Shown: in pieces, positions 17,501 through 25,608 of the stretch
How the letters are laid out: each line of letters opens with the position of its first letter
Position numbering within the stretch: the stretch's first letter is position 1
Source: JAICMB01 sp035295125
Lineage (GTDB): Bacteria > Acidobacteriota > Terriglobia > Bryobacterales > Bryobacteraceae
DNA: 64,000 nt
NCBI GenBank assembly: GCA_035295125.1
Contig: DATGJP010000043.1
Span: 1 to 64,000 of the forward strand
Direction of reading: 5' to 3'
The notes under the pieces: generated by a model
The model's database searches: none
Told to the model about the DNA's origin: nothing
Seen by the model: the letters and a program-made list of their open reading frames with translations, nothing else
Program-made: the position numbers and the translations under genes

Positions 17501-18748
17501 GAAGTACCCGTTGATATCGATTACGACATCCGTGTCGTTGGTTACGAACAAGCTGATTCCGTTGTTCGTTCCAGCCGGCACGATAGCCGCATTCGCCACA
17601 ATCCGGCCATCTCCCGAGTTCAGTGTCGAAACCAACGGCATAATGCGGTTTTCGGCCCAAGCGCTCAGATAATTGAGAGGGCCGCGCGGAACCGCCGTAA
17701 TGTTCAGTGAATAAGCCACGGCTCCCGCTGGAATTCCACAGGTGCTTTGCGGAATCTCGAACGTTCGTGCTGAACCGCCGGTCATGAAAGGTCCACCGAA
17801 CGCGCCTGTTGCTCCGCGCGTGTCTGCCACACGACACGGCGTCACGATATGAAACGCGGTTCCAAACGCGCCTCCCGGAGGGGCGAAGTATCCGTCCAGA
17901 TCGAGAATCAATTGGGTTTGGTCCGTCACAAAGGCGCTCACGCCTCCGCCCGTTCCGGCGGGAACAATCGCGGCATTTGCCACCACGGCCCCTTGTGGCG
18001 AGTTCAGGGTCGACACGAGCGGTTGAGGCTGGGCGGACGGCCACAAACTCAGGTATCCGAGTTGTCCAGGGGGGACGACGGTAGCATTCAGCGAATAGGC
18101 TTGCACTCCGCTGGGGACCGTGCAAGGTCCTTGGGGGACGTTGAACGTCCGTTGTGCTCCAGCGCCGATAATCGGCCCGCCGAATTGCCCGCTGGGTCCA
18201 CGTGTATCCACGATGCGGCACGGCGTCAGCGAATAAAACGAGAGCCCCTGCGATCCTGCCGAACTTGTGAAATAGCCATTGATATCGATGATGACGTCCG
18301 TAGTATCGGAGACATAGACGTTCACAGAGCCATTTGTACCTGCTGGAACGATTGCCGCATTCGCCACAATTCGGCCATCGAGCGAATTCAGGGTCGACAC
18401 CAGTGGCTGAGGCTGACCTGTCGGCCACAACGTCAAATAGCCGAGAGTCTGATGAGGCACAACGGTTATATTGAGCGCGTATGCTTGCGCGGCCGCGGGA
18501 ACACCACAAGAACTACTCAGCACTGGAAAAGTTCGCGTTGTGTTGCTGGCCATCGCTGGTACTCCCAATGGCGCGCTGCCGAAACGCGTATCGGCGACCC
18601 GGCAAGGTGTCAGTGGAACAAAGAAAAGGTCGGTGGCAATTTCATTCTTAATTGGGACTGTGCTTCTGGGAACTTCACACCAAACTATTGCCCAACCAAG
18701 GAGTGCATAAACAAGAACACGGCGGTTGAAAAACGGAATGAACAGCAT
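11561..18748 (-). CDS. Giant exported repeat protein, 3 TPCR-DTR modules and about 18 Big_5 modules
   Basis: The product has 2395 residues. An N-terminal hydrophobic helix (about 8-24) fits a signal sequence. Residues about 43-415 are three copies of a roughly 120-residue module, each starting TPCR(V/I)xDTR and ending (I/L)D(I/L)xGYF. From about 425 to the end there are some 18 SbsA-type bacterial Ig-like (Big_5) domains of 90-110 residues, each opening with a pattern like STGVAVNTPVQITFNKPIDP. Repeats 7-9 and 16-18 share a longer order, including TxLATHxLTDLxGN and SFTIAG, so a three-domain block seems duplicated. No sortase motif, C-terminal anchor or catalytic domain is seen; a surface or matrix adhesin or coat protein is likely. 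Confidence 0.88.
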   Translation of the reverse strand: MLFIPFFNRRVLVYALLGWAIVWCEVPRSTVPIKNEIATDLFFVPLTPCRVADTRFGSAPLGVPAMASNTTRTFPVLSSSCGVPAAAQAYALNITVVPHQTLGYLTLWPTGQPQPLVSTLNSLDGRIVANAAIVPAGTNGSVNVYVSDTTDVIIDINGYFTSSAGSQGLSFYSLTPCRIVDTRGPSGQFGGPIIGAGAQRTFNVPQGPCTVPSGVQAYSLNATVVPPGQLGYLSLWPSAQPQPLVSTLNSPQGAVVANAAIVPAGTGGGVSAFVTDQTQLILDLDGYFAPPGGAFGTAFHIVTPCRVADTRGATGAFGGPFMTGGSARTFEIPQSTCGIPAGAVAYSLNITAVPRGPLNYLSAWAENRIMPLVSTLNSGDGRIVANAAIVPAGTNNGISLFVTNDTDVVIDINGYFTLPASSSFTVNAVYPADQSTGVDPNSGVVLTMSQPVDPSYVNSGNVQLNDGNSNVSGTVSVSDDGLYIVFVPNTPLITRRCTLQVSGVRSALNSFTAPPFTSTFTTNSGSSSPVVASISPNTGATVPTNVQVFIQSPRRLNPASLTSQNTYFQNGGGHAPAAVKFSPDGLSVSITPQRPLSAGASYFLVSPLVDIVKLFVPTNLFFTTSFNTQTQGPAVVSTSPQAGASGIPLNTAPTILFSAPIRASSASAGIQFTSGGNPVSATISVNNAGTLVTITPAALLSPNTAYSISVSSTVADLAGNSLQSPVLAGFTTGTAPDLTAASVIAVNPANDSFAPTNVAIQVLLSKPVDHNSVTATTLALADSNQQNVHGTVQISPNDLVLSFVPQAPLKALTSYSLMIGSLTDLSGVRFQSPGFVAFETNSGPDTTTPSVVSVSPPPGSSGIPSNARVNVRFNKSIDPVTVTAASLRLLMGSTPVPSSLILADNLVILRPLTSLQPSTVYTLQGAGITDVAGNPLGALTSSFTTAVSAVDDNTFPTLVSVAPADRSTGVAVNTPVQITFNKPIDPTTSPAIATSGVILAGTTVVSGPVVTFTPQAPWPGNAQITVSTGSIADYVGHSVNFSTLFTSAPANDTSPPVVTSVTPSDGAVGVTSTIITLTFSKALNPATISGSTILLFNGNVLLQPLIERSADSKSLTMSLFNLPAPATLTVLATHGLTDLVGNPLTDFRSQFSTVVLDASLPAVVTQRPGPGATQIPADTAITLVFSKPVDATSLSNSLHVTDDGLLVPGSVSITEGGQAVVFTPANPFSPGSVVTAFYGGMNSSFTIAGGGVVSFHLDMSSPAGQSTIPTNAVFDLKFNLAVDPSTVNSSTIELVRGGTTNVPATVTLRSPNVVRLTPSSPLTPNAMYFISVTNGLRSVQGLAGANAGVQYTTQAGPDMLAPAVTSVAPTANFKNAGTNYLSRVLFNKPIDPASLDTGVVTLTAGGVPIGASLSVGLYGQSLTITPNTLLPDSASIMVSVTGLEDMVGNSFPAANLAFTTGAGVDTTVPLVIATSIGNAETDVPVNSVISVLFSKPMDGASFNAGTCPVTAFPNQPVAGSYSFSSDLRVFTFTPSSPYPVFSNIQMNCIGLQDLGGNQLFSTFYLQFETSFSNDSTPPTVVAISPDNGLNTAPINSVLQILFSEPVQGSSLAGISLSTSAGPVSASAALSSPTIVTLSPTALLNANTTYTITVTGVRDLGGNTMAGSANSTFTTGSNVDLKNPVITGSVGSSASNVPTNAPLRFMFSERINRISFLSSFHSASVAINVNQPASLTVSSDGQLATATFGNLAPNTPYSYAFTISDLAGNNTELSEAFNTGAGPDTPSFSVLATSPSNGLTGVPVNTLILAQFSKIFDQTTLPSASVVVTGGGNPIPGAVTLAAYDTVRFAPTDLLQPGTTYTVQISGISDLTGHALTPKTFSFSTAPTATPDHTIPSATAINPPDGASGVAVNAVLSVTFSAPLSPLPFDSSVGLTTLSGIAIPGAVNFAGSTFTFTPIRPLPGNTTFNFFANVTDVAGNPGAFNSKFTTAASTDTVPPAVIAVTPLDGATAQPLNTQVVLKFSESIDPATITPSSVALFSGINNLGAEAAHSADGTTILLSSFVLPSSTTITVVATHDLTDLAGNHLSDFTSRFTTGTSQSGQTAVVSQTPANGATNVPATTHVVLQLNAPIMVTTLAGALHIVQNGVVINGTVQTPDAQTITFTPGSPYNSGAFVQVYLDSTALDTTGSPVMFYVGNFTIAGTSGTSMKIQRVNPSSRLLATNSVLEFEFTRDLDPGSVNAADITLLRDGDAIPATVTARTSRVVRLIPTGPIDNAQYVVRFSEALGGLELAFTGRASQPAIPDVQSVVSLASGHTRIQFTAPINPLTIDGSSVQLVGPDGAIIPCSYSFGEGDASVELAPLIDPIPSGLAVRIGKAVEGADGPALGARSITVK

Positions 18749-18950
18749 GGAATACGGAATAAGAAGTGTACCATTGTTCCGCTCCGGATCGGGGCCATTT
18801 CTTGCTAAGAGGGAGCGCAGACAGATCGAAAGAGTTTCATATTCGTGAAAGTATTAGACGCGACGCGTCGGGCAGGAAAGGCGACGAGAACTGGATCGGC
18901 ACCAACGAACGGATATGCAAAACCCACTTGCATAGATGTCCAATCTGAGT

Positions 18951-18976
18951 ATACTAGTCCATGTAGAGACTAGTAT
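18951..18976 (+). promoter_or_regulatory. Candidate PadR operator/promoter, ATACTAGT inverted repeat
   Basis: ATACTAGT (18951-18958) and ACTAGTAT (18969-18976) form a perfect 8-bp inverted repeat with a 10-bp gap, ending on the padR ATG (18975). A possible -10 (TATACT, 18950-18955) overlaps the left arm, with TTGCAT (18929-18934) as a weak -35 at 15 bp. The layout fits negative autoregulation by occlusion of the promoter and start. Confidence 0.65.
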
Positions 18977-19340
18977 GACCCATCAAGAGCAATCGTCCAT
19001 AGCCGCGATCCTCCCCCTCCCGACCATTGCTTTCCACCTTCTGCTCGGTTTGAGCGAAGGCGAGCGCCATGGTTACGCCCTGAAACGCGAAATCGTCAGC
19101 CGCACCCACGGCAAGCTGAAACCGGCCCCAGGCGCGCTCTATGGAGCGATTAACAAGATGCTGGAACAGGGTCTGATCGAGGAATCCGAAGAACGGCCCG
19201 ATCCACACCTCGACGATGAAAGGCGCCGCTATTACCGCATCACACCACTCGGCCGGCAAGTGGTGCGGGCAGAAGCCGCCCGGATGCAGGAACTGGTCGA
19301 CCTCGCCGCCGAGAGGTTCGGCTTTCGCCAAAACGCCTGA
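18975..19340 (+). CDS. PadR-family transcriptional regulator paired with ADOP
   Basis: This 121-residue winged-helix regulator reads LPTIAFHLLLGLSEGERHGY, then LKPAPGALYGAINKMLEQGL (recognition helix) and DERRRYYRITPLGRQV (wing). I start it at ATG 18975 (MTHQEQSS) because the inverted-repeat operator ends there; an in-frame upstream start at 18936 would place the operator inside the coding region. It is a different PadR lineage from the other two in the window (APGALYGAI instead of EEGSLYPAL). It lies 20 bp before an ADOP gene and presumably controls it in response to an unknown signal. Confidence 0.88.
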   Translation: MTHQEQSSIAAILPLPTIAFHLLLGLSEGERHGYALKREIVSRTHGKLKPAPGALYGAINKMLEQGLIEESEERPDPHLDDERRRYYRITPLGRQVVRAEAARMQELVDLAAERFGFRQNA

Positions 19341-19360
19341 CGACAAACCAGAGGCCCCCC

Positions 19361-21925
19361 ATGAACAACCCAGTAAAGCTGTATCGTGCGTTCTTGAAGC
19401 TGTACCCGGCCCGGTTTCGCGAAGAATACGCCGCGGTGCTCGAGCGGGACTTTCGTGACGAGCACCTCGAATCCGGCGGCGGTCTCCTTTTCTGGGCGCG
19501 CATCCTGGCCGACCTCGGCGTGTCGATTCCCGTGGAAATGGCGCGCGAGCTGAGCCGCGATCTCCGCCACAGCGTGCGACTCTACGCCAAGCGCCCGCTC
19601 GTCACCGGGCTGATCCTGGCAGCGCTCGCGATGAGCATTGGCGCCACCACCGGCGTGTTCAGCGTCGTCAACGCGCTTCTACTTAAGTCGCTTCCGTTCC
19701 GAACGCCGGAGCGCATTGTCCTTTTGGACGGATTCCCGGGCGGCTCGTACAAGTCGCACAAGCTCTTCGACGCGGACTGGGATCGCGCCTATCTCGAGGA
19801 CGCAATGCTTTTCAACTTCAGCGACATGAACCTGGTGACCCGGCATGATCCGGTTCGGGCCAAAGTCACGGAAACGTCAGCGAACTTCTTTCAAACCCTT
19901 GGCTCCGATGTCATGTTCGGGCGCTCGTTCCTGCCGGATGAGGATCTTCCGGGAAAAGATGGGGTCGCCGTCATCAGTCACGCTTTGTGGGAGCAGGTGT
20001 ACGGGGGCGATCCGCGCATCCTGGGTTCAACCGTTCACATCAACGGGACACCCATAACCATCATCGGTGTGGCCAACCCGGGAATGGACTTTCCCGACAA
20101 AACCGCCGTCTGGACCCCGACTACCTTCGATATCGACAAGCTGGAGAAGTACGAAGGAATCTACTGGCGAATCGTCGGAAGGTTGAAGCCAGGCGTCACG
20201 ATGTCGCAAGCCCAGAGCATGTACCGCGCGAACGTGGAACGGGTCTGCGCCGGCCGCTGCCAAAGCTTCGGATCAAAATCGGCGAATACACTTGCGCTCG
20301 TCTCCATGCGGCAGCAGCTCGCGGGATCGGTTGGCCAGGCGTCGTTTGTGTTGTTGGGCGCCGTCGTTTTTGTTCTGCTCATCGCTTGCGCCAACGTGGC
20401 CAACCTGTTGCTCGCGCGTATTTCTGAGCGCCGCAAGGAAATGGTCATTCGCGCCGCGCTCGGCGCCAGCCGCAGCCGACTGGTGCAGCAGCTCATTACA
20501 GAATGCATACTGTTGTCCGTGATCGCCACCGCTGCCGGATTATTGATCGCCCGCTGGGCGACCGCCCTGGCCGCGATGTTCCAACCTGCGCAACTCAGCG
20601 CGCAGCAGTATTCGATCCTGGATGTCCGGGTGTTCGGGTTCGCCGCCGGCCTGGCGATCGTGACCGGTCTGCTCTTTGGCGTCTTTCCCGCATACCTCGC
20701 GAGCCGCCTGCAACCCAGCGACGAACTCCGGCTCGGCAGAGGCTCTTCGTCCGGCGCCAGCCGTCTCCGGCAGATCCTGATCGCCGCGCAGGTGACCTTC
20801 ACCCTGGTGCTGCTGGCCGGCTCGATTGTCTTGGGGCGCGCGTTCCTAACGCTGCTGGGGACCGATCTCGGATTCAAGGCTGGCGGTGTGGTTTCCCTCA
20901 GCGTGTCGCTTCCGCATTCCACCGAAGCCTCTCGGGAGCGTACGATTGCCTACTACCACGATGCGATGGAAAGGCTGCGCGCCGTGCCTGGCGTCGAGTC
21001 TGCGGGAATTATCTCGCAGCTTCCTTTGGGCGGGCGATTCTATTCACTGGGACGCTTCAAGTTCAACTCGGCGCGTGAATTTCCGCTGACGCAGTTTCTT
21101 GTCGGAGGTCCCGGGTATTTGAGCACTTTGGGTGTGAACATCCTCGCGGGCCGCGATCTCGAACCACGGGATTCGGCCGGCTCGGAACCGGTGATCCTGA
21201 TTAATGACACCCTGGCGCAGGCTCTTGGCGGCATTCAGAGCACGCTCGGCAGGCAGATCTCCGCTCAGGGTTGGGGGGCTCCAAAGCCAATGAAGATTGT
21301 GGGGGTATATCGCTCAGTGCGTCAGGCCGGGCCCGCCCACGATCCGTTTGCGCAGATGATCGCGCCATATGCGCAGTTGCCGGTTCCTTTCATGACGTTC
21401 GTCGCCAGGGTGCATGGTCATGCTGAAGACTACCTGCCGGTTTGCCGCGACGCGATTCAATCCATCGACCGCAACGTGCCGCTCTTCGGGATCGGCACCC
21501 TGGAGGACCGTCTTCGTGAGAAACTCGCTCGCCCGCGCTTCTACACCACTGCGGTGCTCTTTTTCGGAGTCTTCGCTCTCCTTCTCGCGCTGATCGGAAT
21601 CTACGGGGTTGCTTCCTATTCGGTAACCCAGCGCACCCACGAGTTAGGCGTTCGACTGGCGGCCGGCGCGCGCGCTCACGAGGTCCGGCTACTCCTCTTG
21701 CGCCAAAGCCTGCTGCCCATTCTCGCCGGCACGATTGCGGGGATTGCCGGAGCCGCCGCACTGGGCAAATCGCTGGTCCACCTGATTGAGAGTGCCGGGA
21801 ATGTGAATTACGCAATCTGCCTGACGGCAGCCGCGCTGCTCGCCGTGGTGGCGATTACTGCAATTTGGACGGCGACCGGTCGGGTGCTTCGGCTGGATCC
21901 GATGCAGATATTGCGGGCCGAGTAA
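19361..21925 (+). CDS. ADOP-family FtsX/MacB-like membrane permease
   Basis: The 854-residue protein has the two-FtsX architecture: an early helix (GLILAALAMSIGATTGVFSV), a periplasmic domain, a central helix triplet (VFVLLIACANVANLLLARIS), a second periplasmic domain and a final helix group ending VLRLDPMQIL. Its N-terminal 70 residues differ from the common ADOP prefix: YRAFLKLYPARFREEYAAVL is a separate prefix type with an aromatic-basic helix. An AGAGG ribosome site precedes ATG 19361. No ATP-binding subunit is nearby. Coupled to the preceding padR by a 20-bp gap. Confidence 0.88.
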   Translation: MNNPVKLYRAFLKLYPARFREEYAAVLERDFRDEHLESGGGLLFWARILADLGVSIPVEMARELSRDLRHSVRLYAKRPLVTGLILAALAMSIGATTGVFSVVNALLLKSLPFRTPERIVLLDGFPGGSYKSHKLFDADWDRAYLEDAMLFNFSDMNLVTRHDPVRAKVTETSANFFQTLGSDVMFGRSFLPDEDLPGKDGVAVISHALWEQVYGGDPRILGSTVHINGTPITIIGVANPGMDFPDKTAVWTPTTFDIDKLEKYEGIYWRIVGRLKPGVTMSQAQSMYRANVERVCAGRCQSFGSKSANTLALVSMRQQLAGSVGQASFVLLGAVVFVLLIACANVANLLLARISERRKEMVIRAALGASRSRLVQQLITECILLSVIATAAGLLIARWATALAAMFQPAQLSAQQYSILDVRVFGFAAGLAIVTGLLFGVFPAYLASRLQPSDELRLGRGSSSGASRLRQILIAAQVTFTLVLLAGSIVLGRAFLTLLGTDLGFKAGGVVSLSVSLPHSTEASRERTIAYYHDAMERLRAVPGVESAGIISQLPLGGRFYSLGRFKFNSAREFPLTQFLVGGPGYLSTLGVNILAGRDLEPRDSAGSEPVILINDTLAQALGGIQSTLGRQISAQGWGAPKPMKIVGVYRSVRQAGPAHDPFAQMIAPYAQLPVPFMTFVARVHGHAEDYLPVCRDAIQSIDRNVPLFGIGTLEDRLREKLARPRFYTTAVLFFGVFALLLALIGIYGVASYSVTQRTHELGVRLAAGARAHEVRLLLLRQSLLPILAGTIAGIAGAAALGKSLVHLIESAGNVNYAICLTAAALLAVVAITAIWTATGRVLRLDPMQILRAE

Positions 21926-22000
21926 GCCGGGCAGGACAGGCGAACCGGCTGCTTCACCCTTCCACAGCCTGTCGCATTTGGAGGTTTCTAGGCTGCGATC

Positions 22001-22055
22001 GGTTTGAAACCCGCCGAGCGCCGGTTGCAAACCGGTGCGCAGGATGTAATCCTGC
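22001..22055. repeat. Three consecutive short palindromes just upstream of the M61 start
   Basis: GGTTTGAAACC (22001-22011), CCGGTT-GCA-AACCGG (22021-22035) and GCAGGAT-GTA-ATCCTGC (22039-22055) follow one another and end 5 bp before the chosen ATG of the peptidase gene. The series looks like a small dispersed palindromic element in a 5' leader, and could also hide the ribosome site. Confidence 0.65.
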
Positions 22056-22060
22056 CTTAC

Positions 22061-23929
22061 ATGCTCTCGTCTCGCTTTTTGGCGTGGACTGCGCTCGCCG
22101 CTGCTCCGATGCTTGCCCAAACCACGGAATACCAGCTTCATGTCGATGCGACCGACGCGCCGCGCCGTCTATTTCATGTCCGCATGACCGTTCCCGCGAA
22201 GCCGGGTCCTATGACGTTGCTCTATCCGAAATGGATTCCCGGCGAGCACATGCCGTCGGGCCCGATCAGCGACCTCGTGGGATTGAAAGTGCAAGCCTCC
22301 GGCCAGTCCCTGCCGTGGAAGCGCGACAACGTGGATATGTTTGCGTTTCACGTGGACGTACCAGCGGGCGTAACGATCCTCGACGTAGCGTTCGATTTCA
22401 TCAGCCCGCCCGACACCGGCGGCTACACCTCGGGCAGTTCCACCACGAGCGAACTCGCCGTCCTGAACTGGAATCAACTGGTGCTCTATCCACAGGGCGT
22501 CGCGCCGGATCAGCTCCAATACCACGCGTCACTGCGTGTTCCCGACTCCTGGCGCTACGGAAGCGCTCTGCCGATCCAGCATGAATCGGGCAACGAAATC
22601 GAATTCAAACCCGCCCCACTGACGACGCTGATCGATTCGCCGATCTCGATGGGACGGCATTACAAGACGATAGACCTAGGTTCTCCCGACGGCATTCCGC
22701 ATTACCTGAACCTCGCCGCCGACAGCGACCGCGCGGCAGAAATCCCCCAGGAACTGGTCGCGGAGTACAGGAACCTGGTGCTCGAGACGGGAGCGCTGTA
22801 CGGTTCCCGCCACTATCGCGACTATCACTTCCTGCTCACACTGAGCGATCACGTGGCGCATTTCGGACTGGAGCATCATGAATCGAGCGACGACCGGGTG
22901 GCGGAGCGGACTCTAATCGACGACGCCCCTCGGAAAATGGCATCCTCGCTGTTGCCGCACGAGTTTACGCACTCTTGGAACGGGAAGTTCCGGAGGCCCG
23001 CCGGACTCGCCACGGGGAATTACGAATCGCCGATGAAGGGCGACCTGCTTTGGGTTTACGAAGGACTGACCAATTATCTTGGCGAGATTCTGGCGCCGCG
23101 TAGTGGACTGTTGAGCCCCACGGATTATCGCGAGGCACTCGCGCGCACGGCCGCGGACCTGGACACGGAGGCGGGCCGCGCCTGGCGGCCGCTGGAGGAC
23201 ACGGCGATTGGAGCACAGATACTGTACGAGGCCCGCGATGATTACGCGGAGTATCGCCGCAGCGTCGATTATTACCCCGAGGGGTCATTGATCTGGCTCG
23301 ACGCGGATGTTACGATTCGCCGGCTGAGCAACGGCAGCAAGTCGCTCAATGATTTTTGCCGGGCTTTCCTGGGCGGTCCGGGTGGCGCTCCGGCCCTGAA
23401 GCCCTATCATTTCGAAGATATCGTCGCAGCGCTTAGTGCCGTCCAACCTTATGATTGGGCCGGATTCCTAAACCAGCGCTTGCACTCGACCGACCCGCAC
23501 GCGCCGCTCGGCGGAATCCAAAACGGCGGCTGGAAACTTGTGTACAACGCCACCCCGTCGGATATGTGGAAAGCCTACGAAGAGTATCGCAAGGTGATTG
23601 ACCTCAGCTATTCTCTCGGCCTGGTGGTCATGGAAGACGGATCTATTCGCGATGTGAAGTTCAATGGCCTGGCGAAGGGTGCCGGCCTTGCACCGGCGCA
23701 GAAGATCATCGCGGTGGATGGGCGCCAGTTCAATCCCACGGTTCTCCGGGATGCGGTGGAAGCCGCAACTCATCGTTCCGAGCCCATGGAGCTGCTGATC
23801 AAAGACGGAGAATACTACAAGACCTACCGCATCGATTATCACGGCGGCCCACGTTATCCTCACCTGGAGCGCGACGCGTCGAAGCCGGATCTGCTCTCCG
23901 CGGTCATCGCACCCCTTGCAAAGCACTAA
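22061..23929 (+). CDS. M61-family (glycyl aminopeptidase-type) exported metalloprotease
   Basis: From ATG 22061 the protein has 622 residues and starts with a signal peptide (SSRFLAWTALAAAPMLAQ). An N-terminal beta domain (about 20-180) precedes a gluzincin catalytic domain: zinc motif HEFTH at residues 300-304 and Glu334 in YEGLTNYLGE as third ligand, the M61 arrangement. A PDZ-like domain (about 510-600, containing AKGAGLAPAQKIIAVDGRQF) closes the protein, as in other M61 enzymes. The family removes N-terminal Gly or Ala from peptides. The next gene, an APC transporter, starts 4 bp after its stop, suggesting peptide breakdown linked to amino-acid uptake. A longer start at 22004 would translate the palindromic leader and is less likely. 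Confidence 0.9.
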   Translation: MLSSRFLAWTALAAAPMLAQTTEYQLHVDATDAPRRLFHVRMTVPAKPGPMTLLYPKWIPGEHMPSGPISDLVGLKVQASGQSLPWKRDNVDMFAFHVDVPAGVTILDVAFDFISPPDTGGYTSGSSTTSELAVLNWNQLVLYPQGVAPDQLQYHASLRVPDSWRYGSALPIQHESGNEIEFKPAPLTTLIDSPISMGRHYKTIDLGSPDGIPHYLNLAADSDRAAEIPQELVAEYRNLVLETGALYGSRHYRDYHFLLTLSDHVAHFGLEHHESSDDRVAERTLIDDAPRKMASSLLPHEFTHSWNGKFRRPAGLATGNYESPMKGDLLWVYEGLTNYLGEILAPRSGLLSPTDYREALARTAADLDTEAGRAWRPLEDTAIGAQILYEARDDYAEYRRSVDYYPEGSLIWLDADVTIRRLSNGSKSLNDFCRAFLGGPGGAPALKPYHFEDIVAALSAVQPYDWAGFLNQRLHSTDPHAPLGGIQNGGWKLVYNATPSDMWKAYEEYRKVIDLSYSLGLVVMEDGSIRDVKFNGLAKGAGLAPAQKIIAVDGRQFNPTVLRDAVEAATHRSEPMELLIKDGEYYKTYRIDYHGGPRYPHLERDASKPDLLSAVIAPLAKH

Positions 23930-23933
23930 CCGC

Positions 23934-25271
23934 GTGAGTGCGCCAGTTCTTCAACCTGACCTGCCGCGGCGGCTCGGCGTCTGGGACGCCGCGTCGATCG
24001 TTGTCGGCATCGTGATCGGCGGCGGCATCTTCGTGGTTCCCAGCATCATTGCACGGCATGTGCCTTCAACCAGCGGCGCAATGCTGATTTGGGTGCTTGG
24101 CGGAATCATCACGTTCTTCGGCGCGTTGGCCTATGCCGAGCTCGGCGCCATGTTTCCTGCCACGGGCGGGCAATACGTTTTCCTGCGCGAGGCTTACGGC
24201 CCGGGAATGGCGTTCCTGTGCGGCTGGACTATCTGCGGCATCGTGCTGCCCGCGATGATGGCGGCGCTGGCGGTCGCATTCTCGGCTTACCTGGGCCATT
24301 TCATTCCGCTTTCGCCGCTGGCCGCGAAAGCTGCGTCCGGAGGAATTATCCTCCTGATGACCGCCATCAACTACAGCGGTGTGCGGCTGGGAGCAGCGGT
24401 TCAGAACACCTGCACGATTTTAAAGCTGGGAGGAATCGCCGCGATCGTGATCAGCGCTTTGTGGGTGCCGGCGGTGCACGCAACCTCGGCTGCTGAATCC
24501 ACGCCAATATCGTGGGCACCGGTCGCGGCGGCGCTGACGGCGGTCCTTCTGGCTTATGACGGTTGGAACCTGATGACAGCGATCGGAGGGGAAATCAGGA
24601 ATCCGCAGCGGAATGTCCCGCTTGGGCTGGCGCTCGGAGTCGGTCTCATCATGGCGGCCTATCTGTCGGTGAATTGGGCCTACCTGCACGTACTTCCGGC
24701 GGCGGAAATCGCCGCGTCGGAGCGTCCGGGAAGCCTGGTGGCCGACCGAACGCTGGGCTCTGCCGGCGCCGCCATAATCTCTGTCACCATTCTGGTGTCG
24801 ATTCTGGGTTCCATCAACGGCGGAGTCCTGGTGATGCCGCGCCTGGTATTTGCCCAGGCTCGCGACCGTCTGTTCTTCGCGCGTTTGGGGGAAGTGCATC
24901 CCCGGTTCCGCACCCCTTCCGCGGCGACAGTGGCCGAAGGCGTTTGGACAGCCGTGCTGGCGATCTCCGGGTCTTACGAACTGCTCATCACCTATGCTGT
25001 CTTCTGCGAATTCGTGTTTTACCTTGCGGTCATTTCCGCATTGATGCGGCTGCGACACACACAATCCGAGAGATTTCGGCCTTATCGTATGTGGGGTTAT
25101 CCCGTAACCCCTTTACTCTTTCTCGCCGCTGCATTGTGGTACGTGGTGGCAAGCCTGTTGGCGTCTCCTAAGACCTCGATCACCGCCCTGGCGCTTATTG
25201 CGATGGGCGCGGTTGTTTACCTCGTCTGGCGCCGCTCTTCACAATACAGCTATCTCCCTAAGGAATCCTAA
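23934..25271 (+). CDS. APC-superfamily amino acid permease
   Basis: The 445-residue integral membrane protein has about 12 predicted helices. The first carries IVVGIVIGGGIFVVPSI, the glycine-rich unwound helix of APC/LAT-type transporters, and FFGALAYAELGAMFPATGGQ is the family signature after helix 2. I use GTG 23934 (SAPVLQPDL), 4 bp after the peptidase stop; TTG 23916 would overlap that gene. It probably imports or exchanges amino acids across the inner membrane, and the tight spacing makes it an operon partner of the M61 peptidase. The substrate cannot be told from sequence. Confidence 0.88.
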   Translation: MSAPVLQPDLPRRLGVWDAASIVVGIVIGGGIFVVPSIIARHVPSTSGAMLIWVLGGIITFFGALAYAELGAMFPATGGQYVFLREAYGPGMAFLCGWTICGIVLPAMMAALAVAFSAYLGHFIPLSPLAAKAASGGIILLMTAINYSGVRLGAAVQNTCTILKLGGIAAIVISALWVPAVHATSAAESTPISWAPVAAALTAVLLAYDGWNLMTAIGGEIRNPQRNVPLGLALGVGLIMAAYLSVNWAYLHVLPAAEIAASERPGSLVADRTLGSAGAAIISVTILVSILGSINGGVLVMPRLVFAQARDRLFFARLGEVHPRFRTPSAATVAEGVWTAVLAISGSYELLITYAVFCEFVFYLAVISALMRLRHTQSERFRPYRMWGYPVTPLLFLAAALWYVVASLLASPKTSITALALIAMGAVVYLVWRRSSQYSYLPKES

Positions 25272-25401
25272 AACGCCAAGCGGCACGCCGATTGCAATAA
25301 CTTTCGCGGCACGATTCGCCGGGGGAGACCGCGTGCCACGGTCACCCCGTTGAAGGACAAACGGATGTACGAGACAAGACAGTGTTCGAGGATTAACCGT
25401 T

Positions 25402-25608
25402 ATGGCCGCGGGTTATCGTGTAATTTCTTCCTTCATTGGTATCAAGCAAGGAGACGACGGTGGGTGTCGGCTCATCACTATTCCCGGCAATGCAAAGATC
25501 TCGATTCGGGGACCTGTCCTGCAATCGGGTCTCGTAGATGTCGAATTTGAAAACGAGTTGATTGCAGTCTTCATGAGAGATATTGACGAACGGACAGAGC
25601 GCCTCTAG
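25402..25608 (+). CDS. Small conserved-looking hypothetical protein
   Basis: The 68-residue product has a compact beta-rich pattern (YRVISSFIGI, RLITIPGNAKISIRGPV, GLVDVEFENELIAVFMRD) ending ERTERL. It has no signal peptide or membrane segment. The alternating hydrophobic strands and acidic C-terminal helix look like a real small domain rather than chance coding. A palindromic repeat starts at its stop codon. No function can be proposed. Confidence 0.55.
   Translation: MAAGYRVISSFIGIKQGDDGGCRLITIPGNAKISIRGPVLQSGLVDVEFENELIAVFMRDIDERTERL

Noticed and set aside
17355..18509. Long leftward frame (384 residues) inside the giant repeat gene
   Set aside because: Arg/Ser-rich out-of-frame shadow of the Ig-like repeats, without any domain pattern.
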